Of a stretch of 64,000 bases of DNA, positions 10,301-16,803 are shown one piece after another (within the stretch, counting starts at the first letter, position 1; every line of letters begins with the position of its first letter). The stretch covers positions 62,001-126,000 of the forward strand of contig JAIXYN010000014.1 of assembly GCA_027490195.1 (NCBI GenBank). The letters run 5' to 3'. The position numbers were made by a program, and so were the translations under genes. The DNA comes from Verrucomicrobiaceae bacterium. GTDB lineage: Bacteria; Verrucomicrobiota; Verrucomicrobiia; Verrucomicrobiales; Verrucomicrobiaceae. The notes below the pieces were generated by a model. That model had not been told where the DNA came from. It saw nothing but the letters and a program-made list of their open reading frames with translations, and searched no databases.

Positions 10301-10463
10301 CGGCATTGGCGCCAATGTACTCCACCGTCACATTGACCTCGGGTGGTGCAATGCTTGGGAACTGGGTGATGGGTAGTTGGAACAATGCCAGCAGACCCAG
10401 GAAGGTGATGATGATGGATATGACCATCGACAGCACTGGTCTGCGGATAAACTCTTGGATCAT
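7326..10463 (-). CDS. RND multidrug efflux pump, AcrB/HAE1 family
   Basis: This 1045-residue pump has the normal length and topology for HAE1 transporters: MIQEFIRRPVLSMVISIIIT at the N-terminus, two large periplasmic loops and 12 membrane segments. In TM4 the proton-relay motif reads GIVVDGAIVVVE. D409 matches AcrB D407, but the position of the second essential aspartate (AcrB D408) is G410. The TM10 lysine is present as K941 (LLGKNAILVVEFA). One Asp at this site is more like the heavy-metal (CusA) branch, but the rest reads as a drug-type pump. It is the middle gene of a minus-strand adaptor-pump-channel operon. The codon for G410 is GGG at 9234-9236. Confidence 0.95.
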   Translation of the reverse strand: MIQEFIRRPVLSMVISIIITFLGLLALFQLPITQFPSIAPPEVNVTVEYIGANAETLTKAAIVPLERSINGVPGMKYMSSRAANDGVGVISIVFEAGTDPDVAAVDVQNRVNKMMGELPEEVIKAGVQIAKEEKAMLMYLDVTSTNTELDEMFLYNFADINILTELKRIEGVGFAKIIGVKEYAMRIWLKPDKMLAYNISTEDVLLALKEQNVEAAPGKVGESSDKTEPHLQYVVRYSGKYRNQEDYEKIPIRSNDEGQVLRIKDIAQVEFSTLYFDVETRFNGRPTAALLLKQLPGSNANEVIASIKQRMAEIKEASFLKGMDYEISYDVSRFLDASLHEVMRTLAEAFLLVSIVTFIFLQDWRSTLIPVIAVPVSLVGTFFFMQLLGFSLNLITLLALVLAIGIVVDGAIVVVEAVHAKMESTGAGPRQATEEAMGEIGGAIIAITLVMAAVFVPASFMSGPSGIFYQQFSLTMAIAIVLSGLVALTLTPALCALMLKNTHHAPKSKSLLNRFFGVFNKSYDKVSGVYNRWISALAGRRGLSWGILLAFCVFMVSSGGRLPSGFIPNEDQGGFYVGITTPAGSTLERTKAVVDEIQHCCEGIPAISSVSTLAGTNIITDASGPTYGACLINLTEWHVRKESVKEVMDELLRKTRHIKDAEIELFSPPAVPGYGNASGFELRLLDRTGTSDFKNMESVTEKFLDDLQERPEIANAFTSFDASFPQYLVHVDSDIAAQKGVTANNVMSALQTMLGGKYATNFIRFGQLYKVMVQALPEYRARPEDILKLHVKNETGEMVQLDTFVKLEKVYGVDQVTRHNMFTSAEINGEPAIGVSSGAAIKAIQETAKEKLPKGFGIDWAGITRDQILAGNQAVVVLIICLAFVYLLLAAQYESFLLPMPVILSLPTGLLGAFVFLLWMGLENNIYAQVSMIMLIGLLGKNAILVVEFAIQRQREGLTPLEAAVESATSRLRPILMTSLAFVAGLSPLMAASGVGAIGNRTIGAAAVGGMIFGTIFGMLIIPGLYVIFASFTSNPKPSKEPEHA

Positions 10464-10506
10464 TCAGTCGTTCTTTTCATCGGTTTGGTGCGTGGTGATT
10501 GAGACA

Positions 10507-10531
10507 GGTGGCCGAAAACCTTTTCGGCACC
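10507..10531. other. near-perfect hairpin between adaptor and pump genes
   Basis: Positions 10511-10518 (gccgaaaa) and 10521-10528 (ttttcggc) are perfect 8-base inverted arms separated by 2 bases. With one bulged base the pairing extends three further pairs outward to 10507 and 10531. It lies in the 111-bp gap between the adaptor gene and the pump gene of the RND operon, so the minus-strand transcript could fold here. It could act as an attenuator or processing site, or bind a regulator as DNA. It lacks the uridine run of a classical terminator on the minus strand. Confidence 0.5.
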
Positions 10532-10551
10532 CTTCCACGCTCGTTTGTTTA

Positions 10552-10566
10552 AAAGCTGCCAGCTTT
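10552..10566. other. short inverted repeat just after the adaptor gene
   Basis: The sequence aaagct (10552-10557), gcc, agcttt (10561-10566) is a 6-base stem with a 3-base loop, 8 bp past the stop of the efflux adaptor gene. It sits beside the larger hairpin at 10507-10531. The stem is weak and may be chance. Together the pair could modulate read-through from adaptor to pump. Confidence 0.3.
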
Positions 10567-10574
10567 GAGCGGCG

Positions 10575-11738
10575 TCAGAAGGGAGCGACCTCCGCCAAGG
10601 CTTTGAAGTCAGGGGCTATCACATCGCCTTCCTTCACCACCTGAATTCCCTCAAAGATGATGCGGTCAGTTGGCAGCAGTCCGGAGTCCACCACGTAGTG
10701 ATTCGGCAGACGCAGCTTTGTGTCGATGCTTCTCAGCTGGATGGTGTTGTCGGCATTGAGCATGTACACGCAGGTTTTGTGCTGAACTTCAAAGGTGCAT
10801 TTCTGCGGTATCACCAGAGCATTCTTCAACTCCGATTGGACCTTTACCTTGCCACTGGAGCCATGCTTGAGCAGGCGCTCGGGATTGGGAAAGCTGGCCC
10901 GGAAGGCGATGTTTCCGGTGCTTTTGGAAATCACGCTTTCCCAGGTTTCAATTCTCCCTTTGTGAGAATGGGTCTCTCCGTTGGCCAGTTCCAGCACCAC
11001 GCTGCCCTGCACGCCCAGATCTTTTCTTTTGGCTAGCTCTAGATACTCGCGCTCCGAGACATTGAAATAGGCGTACACATCGCCGTCATTGGAAATGGAG
11101 GTTAGCAGATCACCTTCTGAAACAAGGCTGCCTGCCTTAGTGCGGATGCGGTTGATGATGCCATCAAACGGTGCCCGCACTTCGGCATAACTGAGCTTGC
11201 GCTCAGCATCGGCGACCGTGGTACGCGTTTCGTCCACTTTGGCCATGGCTGAGTCCAGTCTCGCCTGGGCCATTTCCCATTCCGAATTGGAAATGATTTT
11301 CTTCTCCAGCAGGAGCTGATTGTTTTGCAGGTCGATTTCCGCCATCTTGGCTTCTGCCATGGCGGATTTGAGCTTGGCATTGGACCGCTTCAATTCCTCC
11401 TGATACTCATGACTGCTGATTGTGAAGAGCAATTGCCCCGCAGTGACCCGCTGGCCTTCATCGACAGGGATTTTTTCCAAATGGCCGTTCACTCGCGCAC
11501 GCAGCTCAATGAAATTGGAGTTCTGAATGCTCGCGACGTATTCCTGGCCATGTGGCACATCCATCACCACGGCAGAAGTGACCGGGTAAGTTTTGCTGGC
11601 CTCATGATTAGCGGCAATGGGTGTCTTGCTGCAGCTAGTCATGAATGAAAGGAGTGATAGGCAGATGACGGCTTTCGATCCGGCACATCTTGAAATGAAG
11701 AATGCATTTGAGATCATAGTTAAGTCATTAGGTTTCAT
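10575..11738 (-). CDS. RND efflux periplasmic adaptor (membrane fusion) lipoprotein
   Basis: This 387-residue HlyD/AcrA-type adaptor links the inner-membrane pump to the outer-membrane channel. The N-terminus carries a lipoprotein signal ending FMTSC with C36 as the likely lipidated residue, the same TSC box as the channel protein of this operon. A lipoyl/barrel-sandwich half (ARVNGHLEKIPVDEGQRVTA, about residues 80-100) is followed by a helical hairpin (about 110-185), the second lipoyl half and a beta-barrel/membrane-proximal domain. It is the first gene of the operon. An in-frame ATG at 11717 is an alternative start. No repressor gene lies next to the operon. Confidence 0.92.
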   Translation of the reverse strand: MKPNDLTMISNAFFISRCAGSKAVICLSLLSFMTSCSKTPIAANHEASKTYPVTSAVVMDVPHGQEYVASIQNSNFIELRARVNGHLEKIPVDEGQRVTAGQLLFTISSHEYQEELKRSNAKLKSAMAEAKMAEIDLQNNQLLLEKKIISNSEWEMAQARLDSAMAKVDETRTTVADAERKLSYAEVRAPFDGIINRIRTKAGSLVSEGDLLTSISNDGDVYAYFNVSEREYLELAKRKDLGVQGSVVLELANGETHSHKGRIETWESVISKSTGNIAFRASFPNPERLLKHGSSGKVKVQSELKNALVIPQKCTFEVQHKTCVYMLNADNTIQLRSIDTKLRLPNHYVVDSGLLPTDRIIFEGIQVVKEGDVIAPDFKALAEVAPF

Positions 11739-12127
11739 CGGACATTTGTCATTAGGATTTGATGTCTTTGGAATCTGTTCTCAGATTTGTAACGGATAAC
11801 CCATGGCATAAGCATTTGACGTGCCATTTCTCAAGATAGCCTGGCTAGTACTCAACCGGTCTCCGGCGCAACAGATGTCTAGCTTATTCAACCTGTCCGT
11901 TTTTAGAGCGCTCGATCATCCTATGAGGCACATTTCAAATGGCTCATTTGCAGTAATGTAACGGTGATGAAAATGTCGAGGTACGGCACTCAAATATTTT
12001 CAGCAAGGTCTGCTTGGATATTGGAGGTGTCACCCTCTGCTTACTTTTTTAGAGTTCGCTAGAGCAGCCCAGCTTTTTCCAATAGGCGGTGCCTAGTCAC
12101 TGACTCATGTCCGTGTCTGGGCAAGGT
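11739..12127. promoter_or_regulatory. 389-bp non-coding gap upstream of the RND efflux operon
   Basis: No convincing gene lies in this gap between the efflux adaptor start and the stop of the PQQ-propeller gene. On the minus strand a possible promoter has a -35-like TTGAGA (complement of 11829-11834) followed about 17-18 bases later by a weak TATGCC. A perfect inverted repeat, caaatg-gct-catttg, lies at 11936-11950 and could be an operator. Both are suggestions from sequence only. The remainder shows no repeat or RNA structure that stands out. Confidence 0.35.
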
Positions 12128-13609
12128 TCACTCCCCTCGAAGATCTAGGCAGATCATCCGTGGCCCGGACTTCTGCAGCAGGTCCTGTGACTGCTGGCGC
12201 ACATAAAGCAGTCCGTGACTGAGTGCGGGCAGGCTCCAGGTGTTGAGCGCATAGAATGGCTGGGATTGAGCCAACACTTTGGCCCCCGCTGGACTCAGAT
12301 CGAGCCAATGCAGCGAACCAGTTTCGCCGAGGCAGAGGAATGCACCGTCGGCTTTCAGCAGACTGGCGCGCAGGATGCTGAGACGAGTGGGGTTGGCTCG
12401 TCCAGTCAGCTTGCTGAATTCGGCATCCACCCATTCGATGTGCTGCTCCCAGACTTCCGCGCCGGTGTCGGCATTGACGCAGACGAGGCGTGATTTGGGC
12501 TCCGTCTCGCCGTCGATGGCATAGAGATGACCATCGTGATACACCGGATTCATCCAGTGCACGGCAAGCTTCTTGGACTGCCAGACTTCCTTAGCCTGAA
12601 AATTCGCGTCATACTCGACCATCACGCCACCGAGCGGTCGTCCTTTGGGATAGGCCGTGGTGATGAAGGCACGGTTTTTCTCCGGAATGACGACAGGCGA
12701 AGTTCCAATGGCCTGGATGTAGTCCTCGCTGCGCCAGGGAAATTTGGAATGCAGTTTTCCGCTCGCAGGATCAATGCACATGAGCCCGCCCGTGGCGGGA
12801 TCGCTCTCACCGCCGGCATAGACGAGCACTTTCGTCTGACCATGCAGTTTGGCGGGAACGGGGGACGCATAGCTCGCGCCCCACGGGTCCTCGACCGTCC
12901 AGACGAGCTTGCCGCTCTGCAAATCAAATGCGGCCACGCTCGCGCCCGCTTCGGCGAGACGCTCTTTACGTTCGCGCATTCCTTCGGTGTCCTCGATCGG
13001 CGCCTTTTTGCCGCCGACATTCACAATCACTCGCCCATCGAGAATTAGCGGCGTGCCGCCCGCACCGAAGAAATCCTGGGGCACGTTGTATTCTTTGCGC
13101 AGATCATGCAGCCACAATGCTTTGCCCGTTTTCAAATCGAAAGCGTGCAACTCCGCCGTCACGCCAAAGGTCACCACGATACCCTCGGCGATCACCGGGC
13201 TGCCGCGCGGGCCATTGCCAAAGCCGTAGCGATCCTGATACGAGATCGGGTAATCCTGGGACCAGAACCGCTTCCCGGTTTCGCGGTGCAGGCATTCGAT
13301 GGTTTCCTTGCCTTGGAGTGCATGAAAGATCACGCAATAGTCGCCGCTGATGGCGGGGGAGTTGTAAGCATCGCCCATCTGGACTTCCCACACCGGCTTC
13401 GGTCCGCCTTGGGGCCATGTTTTGAGCAGATGGGTCTCAGGTGAGATCGCATCGTCGGTGGGCCCGAGAACGCGTGCCCAGTCGCTGGACTTCGCATCTG
13501 TCGCCACTGCCTTGGGTGCCGTATGAAAGGTCAGGCGGTCAAACGCCTCCTGCGCAGGGCAGACGTTGAGGGCGAAAAGAAGCAAAAACAGTCTCGACGG
13601 ATTTTTCAT
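12128..13609 (-). CDS. secreted PQQ-type beta-propeller (quinoprotein-like repeat) protein
   Basis: This 493-residue protein has a cleavable signal peptide (about residues 1-19, ending near CPAQEA) followed by repeated beta-propeller blades of the PQQ_2/BamB type. Recurring segments such as HAFDLKTGKALWLHDL and AAFDLQSGKLVWTVEDP are typical blade motifs with the conserved G-K-x-x-W pattern. Such proteins are common in Verrucomicrobiota and Planctomycetes, where their roles are mostly unknown. A BamB role in outer-membrane assembly is not supported, because there is no lipobox and no neighbouring der or hisS. It stands alone on the minus strand, divergent from hemQ. Confidence 0.88.
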   Translation of the reverse strand: MKNPSRLFLLLFALNVCPAQEAFDRLTFHTAPKAVATDAKSSDWARVLGPTDDAISPETHLLKTWPQGGPKPVWEVQMGDAYNSPAISGDYCVIFHALQGKETIECLHRETGKRFWSQDYPISYQDRYGFGNGPRGSPVIAEGIVVTFGVTAELHAFDLKTGKALWLHDLRKEYNVPQDFFGAGGTPLILDGRVIVNVGGKKAPIEDTEGMRERKERLAEAGASVAAFDLQSGKLVWTVEDPWGASYASPVPAKLHGQTKVLVYAGGESDPATGGLMCIDPASGKLHSKFPWRSEDYIQAIGTSPVVIPEKNRAFITTAYPKGRPLGGVMVEYDANFQAKEVWQSKKLAVHWMNPVYHDGHLYAIDGETEPKSRLVCVNADTGAEVWEQHIEWVDAEFSKLTGRANPTRLSILRASLLKADGAFLCLGETGSLHWLDLSPAGAKVLAQSQPFYALNTWSLPALSHGLLYVRQQSQDLLQKSGPRMICLDLRGE

Positions 13610-13761
13610 GGCATGCCAATGCTAGCCATTGCCGCGAAGAACGCCACTCTCATGGTGGATGATGTCAGCCTTGCATGAGTGCTGGTACAGCAAAAGCCAA
13701 TGATCGTCCGTTGAGACATCTCAATTCCGGCGTATGAGACTGGCAACCTCCAATCAACCCC

Positions 13762-14619
13762 ATGCTTATCCCGACCTCTTTTCCCACGTCAACCGGCCCT
13801 GCAGAATCGAAACCGCTGATCTCCGAAGAGGGATGGGTCGTGCAGCACCTGTTTTTCACCATCGATCACGGCTACTGGGCGGCGCTGATGCCGGAAGAGC
13901 GCCAGGAGCGGCGTGAGAACTTCACGCGCACGATTGAGGCCATCCGCAAGCACCCCGGCACGCAGTTGCTCGTGTTTGCGATGGTGTCGCCGAAGTCGGA
14001 ACTGGGCTTCATGCTGCTCACGCCAGATTTGCATGACTCGCAGCGCTTTGAGAAGCAGGTCAGTCTTGCGCTGGGCCCAGATGTGCTGACGCCAGCCTAC
14101 AGCTACCTTTCCATGACGGAGTGGACGGAATACTCGCAGTCCGAAGAGGAGTTCAAGGCGCAGATCGAGAAGGCGGAAAACCTGACTCCCGGCACGGAGG
14201 CTTTCGAAAAACGTGTGACGGAATGGAAGACCCACATGACCAAGTACTTCAACGATCGTCTCTACCCGAACATGCCCGACTGGCAGGTCTTCTGTTTCTA
14301 CCCTATGAGCAAGCGCCGCAATGTGGGTGCGAATTGGTATGCCAACGATTTTGCCAAGCGCCGTGAACTGATGGGCGGCCATGCCAAAACCGGGCGTAAA
14401 TACGCTGGCAAAGTGCGCCAGCTCATCTCCGGCTCCACGGGTCTGGACAGCCACGAGTGGGGAGTAACGCTATTCGCGCACGACATGGTCCAGATCAAAA
14501 ACATCGTCTATGAGATGCGCTTCGATGAAGTCACCACCCAGTATGGCGAATTTGGCGACTTCTACATCGGCATCCAGCCACCCACAGGTGAGCTGCTGCA
14601 ACGGGTGATGCTGAGTTGA
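13762..14619 (+). CDS. hemQ: coproheme decarboxylase HemQ (chlorite dismutase family)
   Basis: This 285-residue member of the chlorite dismutase superfamily shows the HemQ signatures GWVVQHLFFTID (about 24-35), FYPMSKRR with the radical tyrosine Y180, the proximal haem ligand H207 (GGHAKTGRKYAGKV), Q220 at the distal glutamine position, and HEWGVTLFAHD. HemQ converts coproheme III to haem b in the coproporphyrin-dependent pathway, using peroxide. The spacing Y180-H207 equals that between Y147 and H174 in the Listeria enzyme. Distal Gln rather than Arg argues against true chlorite dismutase. No other haem gene is adjacent. The start at ATG 13762 leaves a short N-terminal extension of about 20 residues. 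Confidence 0.9.
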   Translation: MLIPTSFPTSTGPAESKPLISEEGWVVQHLFFTIDHGYWAALMPEERQERRENFTRTIEAIRKHPGTQLLVFAMVSPKSELGFMLLTPDLHDSQRFEKQVSLALGPDVLTPAYSYLSMTEWTEYSQSEEEFKAQIEKAENLTPGTEAFEKRVTEWKTHMTKYFNDRLYPNMPDWQVFCFYPMSKRRNVGANWYANDFAKRRELMGGHAKTGRKYAGKVRQLISGSTGLDSHEWGVTLFAHDMVQIKNIVYEMRFDEVTTQYGEFGDFYIGIQPPTGELLQRVMLS

Positions 14620-14649
14620 TTTTAGCGATTCATAAACTATGCTCCCTGA

Positions 14650-14898
14650 ATGACAGCCATGCTTCCAGCCCCGGTCGCCGAGATCAAAGGTCGCATTGAC
14701 GAGCTTTCGAGGGAGGATCGGTTGCTGCTGGATGAGGTTTTGCGTATGGAAGGCGAAAGCGGCCAATGGGAGGCCATCCCGTGGCCGTGGGAGCTGCTTG
14801 AAAAACGCAAAGCAGCTCTGGAGCGAGGCGAAAGCAGTGCCATACCCCTGGAGGAAGTCGCAAGCCGACTCCGGGCCCGCAGAGCCGCCCGGCCATGA
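14650..14898 (+). CDS. putative antitoxin, addiction module component family
   Basis: This 82-residue protein matches the TIGR02574-type addiction module component: an N-terminal helix (AEIKGRIDELSREDRLLLDEVL) and a C-terminal WELLEKRKAALERGESSAIPLEEV segment typical of this antitoxin family. These antitoxins bind a ParE/RelE-type toxin through the C-terminal helix. The gene overlaps the toxin gene by 4 bp (14895-14898), as expected for a coupled pair. An in-frame ATG at 14659 is an alternative start. The codon preceding the overlap encodes the basic tail RARRAARP. Confidence 0.85.
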   Translation: MTAMLPAPVAEIKGRIDELSREDRLLLDEVLRMEGESGQWEAIPWPWELLEKRKAALERGESSAIPLEEVASRLRARRAARP

Positions 14899-15212
14899 GA
14901 GTCACGGTTGATCTCGTTGCTGAGGCGGACATTGCTGAGGTGGCTGATTTTTACGATGAGCAGGAACCTGGGCTTGGGGCTGAGGTGGAAGCGTTTCTAA
15001 TTGAGTGTTTAGCACGGCTTGAAACTCTGGCGGGCATACACCCCAACAGCCGGGGAATTTACCGCCAGGTGATCTCACGCGGCAGGTTTCCGTATTTTGT
15101 CGTTTACTATGAGATATTGAAGAGTTCAGAGGTGCTGGTGCGTGCAGTGCAGGATCATCGCCGGGATCCGCATGACATCGCAGGAAAGATCGACGATCGT
15201 TTTACTCATTAA
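14895..15212 (+). CDS. ParE/RelE-type toxin of a type II toxin-antitoxin pair
   Basis: This 105-residue protein has the ParE fold signature: DIAEVADFYDEQEPGLGAEVE in the N-terminal helices, HPNSRGIYRQVISRGRFPYFVVYYEI in the central strands, and VRAVQDHRRDP at the C-terminus. Family members poison gyrase (ParE) or cleave mRNA (RelE). The sequence alone does not choose between these, although the VVYYEI and HRRDP motifs fit ParE better. It overlaps the antitoxin by 4 bp and stops 3 bp before thiG, so the module is inserted tightly between hemQ and thiG. Confidence 0.88.
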   Translation: MRVTVDLVAEADIAEVADFYDEQEPGLGAEVEAFLIECLARLETLAGIHPNSRGIYRQVISRGRFPYFVVYYEILKSSEVLVRAVQDHRRDPHDIAGKIDDRFTH

Positions 15213-15215
15213 AGC

Positions 15216-15998
15216 ATGCCAAATCTGCCCCTCACCATCGCCCATCGTCAGTTCAACTCCCGTCTCATGATGGGCACGGGCAAATTCGCCAGCGGTGAGC
15301 TGATGCGAGATGCCATTGTGGCCTCGGAGACGGAAATCGTTACCGTGGCGCTGCGTCGGGCCGATTTGACTGGCAAGGGTGATCCTTTTGCCAACATCCT
15401 CGATTACATCCCGAAAAACGTCCTGCTGCTGCCGAACACGAGTGGGGCGATGAATGCGGAGGAGGCGGTGCGTCTAGCCCGGCTTGCCGTGGCGGCGGGG
15501 TTACCCAACTGGGTGAAACTGGAGATCCATCCCGACCCGCGCTACCTCCTGCCCGACCCGATTGAGACGCTCAAGGCGGCTGAAATTCTCGTCAATGAGG
15601 GGTTCATTGTCCTTCCCTACATCAATGCGGATCCCGTCTTGGCCCGTCGATTGCAGGATGTGGGCACGGCCACGGTGATGCCCTTGGGATCGCCCATCGG
15701 CTCGCATCAGGGCATCGCGACGCGCCGAATGATTGAAATCATCATCGCCCAGGCCACGGTGCCGGTCGTGGTGGATGCCGGGATTGGAGCGCCGAGCCAT
15801 GCCGCTGAGGCCTTTGAAATCGGGGCGGATGCCGTTTTGGTGAACACCGCCATTGCCGTGGCAGCGGACCCAGTCCGGATGGCGCAGGCCTTTAAAATGG
15901 CCGTGGAAGCCGGGCGCAGTGCCTATGAAATAGGTCTGAGCGAGGGCGCAGCGGAGGCTTCAGCCACCAGTCCGCTGACAACATTTCTCTACCAGTAA
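15216..15998 (+). CDS. thiG: thiazole synthase
   Basis: This 260-residue TIM-barrel enzyme forms the thiazole phosphate moiety of thiamine from DXP, ThiS-thiocarboxylate and dehydroglycine. The Schiff-base lysine is K101 in [13 protein letters not shown]. The phosphate-binding region is visible as [24 protein letters not shown] in two parts. Length and motifs are normal. No thiS, thiF, thiH or thiO gene lies in the window, so the gene is isolated from the rest of the pathway. No TPP riboswitch was recognised upstream; instead the ParE toxin gene stops 3 bp before the ATG, so thiG may be expressed from the upstream transcript. Confidence 0.95.
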   Translation: MPNLPLTIAHRQFNSRLMMGTGKFASGELMRDAIVASETEIVTVALRRADLTGKGDPFANILDYIPKNVLLLPNTSGAMNAEEAVRLARLAVAAGLPNWVKLEIHPDPRYLLPDPIETLKAAEILVNEGFIVLPYINADPVLARRLQDVGTATVMPLGSPIGSHQGIATRRMIEIIIAQATVPVVVDAGIGAPSHAAEAFEIGADAVLVNTAIAVAADPVRMAQAFKMAVEAGRSAYEIGLSEGAAEASATSPLTTFLYQ

Positions 15999-16019
15999 GC
16001 TGCCCCGAAGAGGCTAGTT

Positions 16020-16103
16020 TCAGCCCTTCACCAGGTAGGTGAAAGCGATAACGCCGCAGAAAAGAAGGGAGGCTGCGAGACACATTCCGTAAAAGATGAT
16101 CAT
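16020..16103 (-). CDS. possible 27-residue single-span membrane protein
   Basis: A short frame from the ATG at 16103 to TGA at 16020 encodes 27 residues, almost all hydrophobic (MIIFYGMCLAASLLFCGVIA followed by FTYLVKG). It would make one membrane span with a positively charged end. It sits in the gap between thiG and rpsN, opposite to both. There is no clear Shine-Dalgarno sequence. It may be a real small membrane protein, but chance cannot be excluded. Confidence 0.3.
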   Translation of the reverse strand: MIIFYGMCLAASLLFCGVIAFTYLVKG

Positions 16104-16193
16104 AGTGTTTGGGGATTTAGCGTGGATCAGACCATCTTCCAGTAGAAATTTTTTCTTGCGAAAGGAGCGCTTTGGGGCAGACTCCGCGCCCCT

Positions 16194-16463
16194 ATGGCAA
16201 AAACATGCTGGCTCGAGCGCGACAAGCGCAAACGTAAAACCGTCGAAAAGTACGCTAAACTCCGTGCTGAACTCAAGGAGAAAGGCGACTTCGTCGGCCT
16301 CTCCATGCTTCCTCGTGATGCAAGTCCGACACGTCTCATTAACCGTTGCCGCGTCACTGGCCGTCGTCGTGCGTTCATTCGCCGCTTCCAGATGTCTCGT
16401 ATGACCTTCCGCGAACTCGCCTCCCAAGGGATGATTCCCGGGGTGACGAAGTCCAGCTGGTAG
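16194..16463 (+). CDS. rpsN: 30S ribosomal protein S14 (zinc-free type)
   Basis: This 89-residue protein matches S14 of the long type: [20 protein letters not shown] at the N-terminus and [19 protein letters not shown] in the C-terminal half, ending in the canonical SSW. The two CxxC zinc motifs of the short paralogue are absent, as expected for this form. S14 binds 16S rRNA in the head of the small subunit. It is separated here from the large ribosomal protein operon and stands next to an FmdB-type gene. Confidence 0.95.
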   Translation: MAKTCWLERDKRKRKTVEKYAKLRAELKEKGDFVGLSMLPRDASPTRLINRCRVTGRRRAFIRRFQMSRMTFRELASQGMIPGVTKSSW

Positions 16464-16478
16464 AATTCCGTCCGAACT

Positions 16479-16506
16479 TGCAGCCGGAGGTTTTTCTCTG
16501 GCTGCA
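16479..16506. other. hairpin between rpsN and the zinc-ribbon gene
   Basis: A 7-base stem, tgcagcc (16479-16485) and ggctgca (16500-16506), encloses a 14-base loop containing ggaggttttt. It lies 16 bp after the rpsN stop and 25 bp before the next start. There is no U-run after the stem, so it is not a classical terminator. It might shield or expose the ribosome-binding region of the downstream gene, but this is speculative. Confidence 0.3.
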
Positions 16507-16531
16507 TGGAGAGGCGGAGCGTTCTTCTCTG

Positions 16532-16783
16532 ATGCCTACCTACTCCTACATCGCTGACGACCCTGAAAAAGGATGCCCTGCATGCCGTAGGGGATTTGAC
16601 TTGCGCCGCCCGCTCAGCCGGCCGGCTCTTGAGGCGTGCCCTCTGTGCAGGCAACCGGTCAAAAAACTCATTTCCGGTTTTAACACGCCGAAGATCACCA
16701 AACCTCTCTCCGTTTCCGACGCTAAGGCCGCCGGCTTCACCATCCTCGAAAAACGATGTGATGGTAATTACGAGAAGCTGTGA
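16532..16783 (+). CDS. FmdB-type zinc-ribbon protein
   Basis: This 83-residue protein starts with MPTYSYIADD, a variant of the FmdB family opening MPTYEYRC. It has two cysteine pairs, CPAC (residues 15-18) and CPLC (36-39), expected to bind one zinc ion. The C-terminal part (SDAKAAGFTILEKRCDGNYE) is also typical. The molecular function of FmdB proteins is not well established; a regulatory role has been proposed. The ATG at 16532 is chosen over longer in-frame starts because it gives the family N-terminus. It is 20 bp from the next gene. Confidence 0.85.
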   Translation: MPTYSYIADDPEKGCPACRRGFDLRRPLSRPALEACPLCRQPVKKLISGFNTPKITKPLSVSDAKAAGFTILEKRCDGNYEKL

Positions 16784-16803
16784 ACGCCTGACTGCGCCGC
16801 CTC

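Noticed and set aside
14895-15212. ParE-type toxin as part of a mobile element
   Set aside because: No integrase, transposase or terminal repeats flank the pair; it may be chromosomal.
15000-15215. Possible TPP riboswitch before thiG
   Set aside because: The region is the coding sequence of the ParE-type toxin and lacks the THI-box core; there is only a 3-bp gap.
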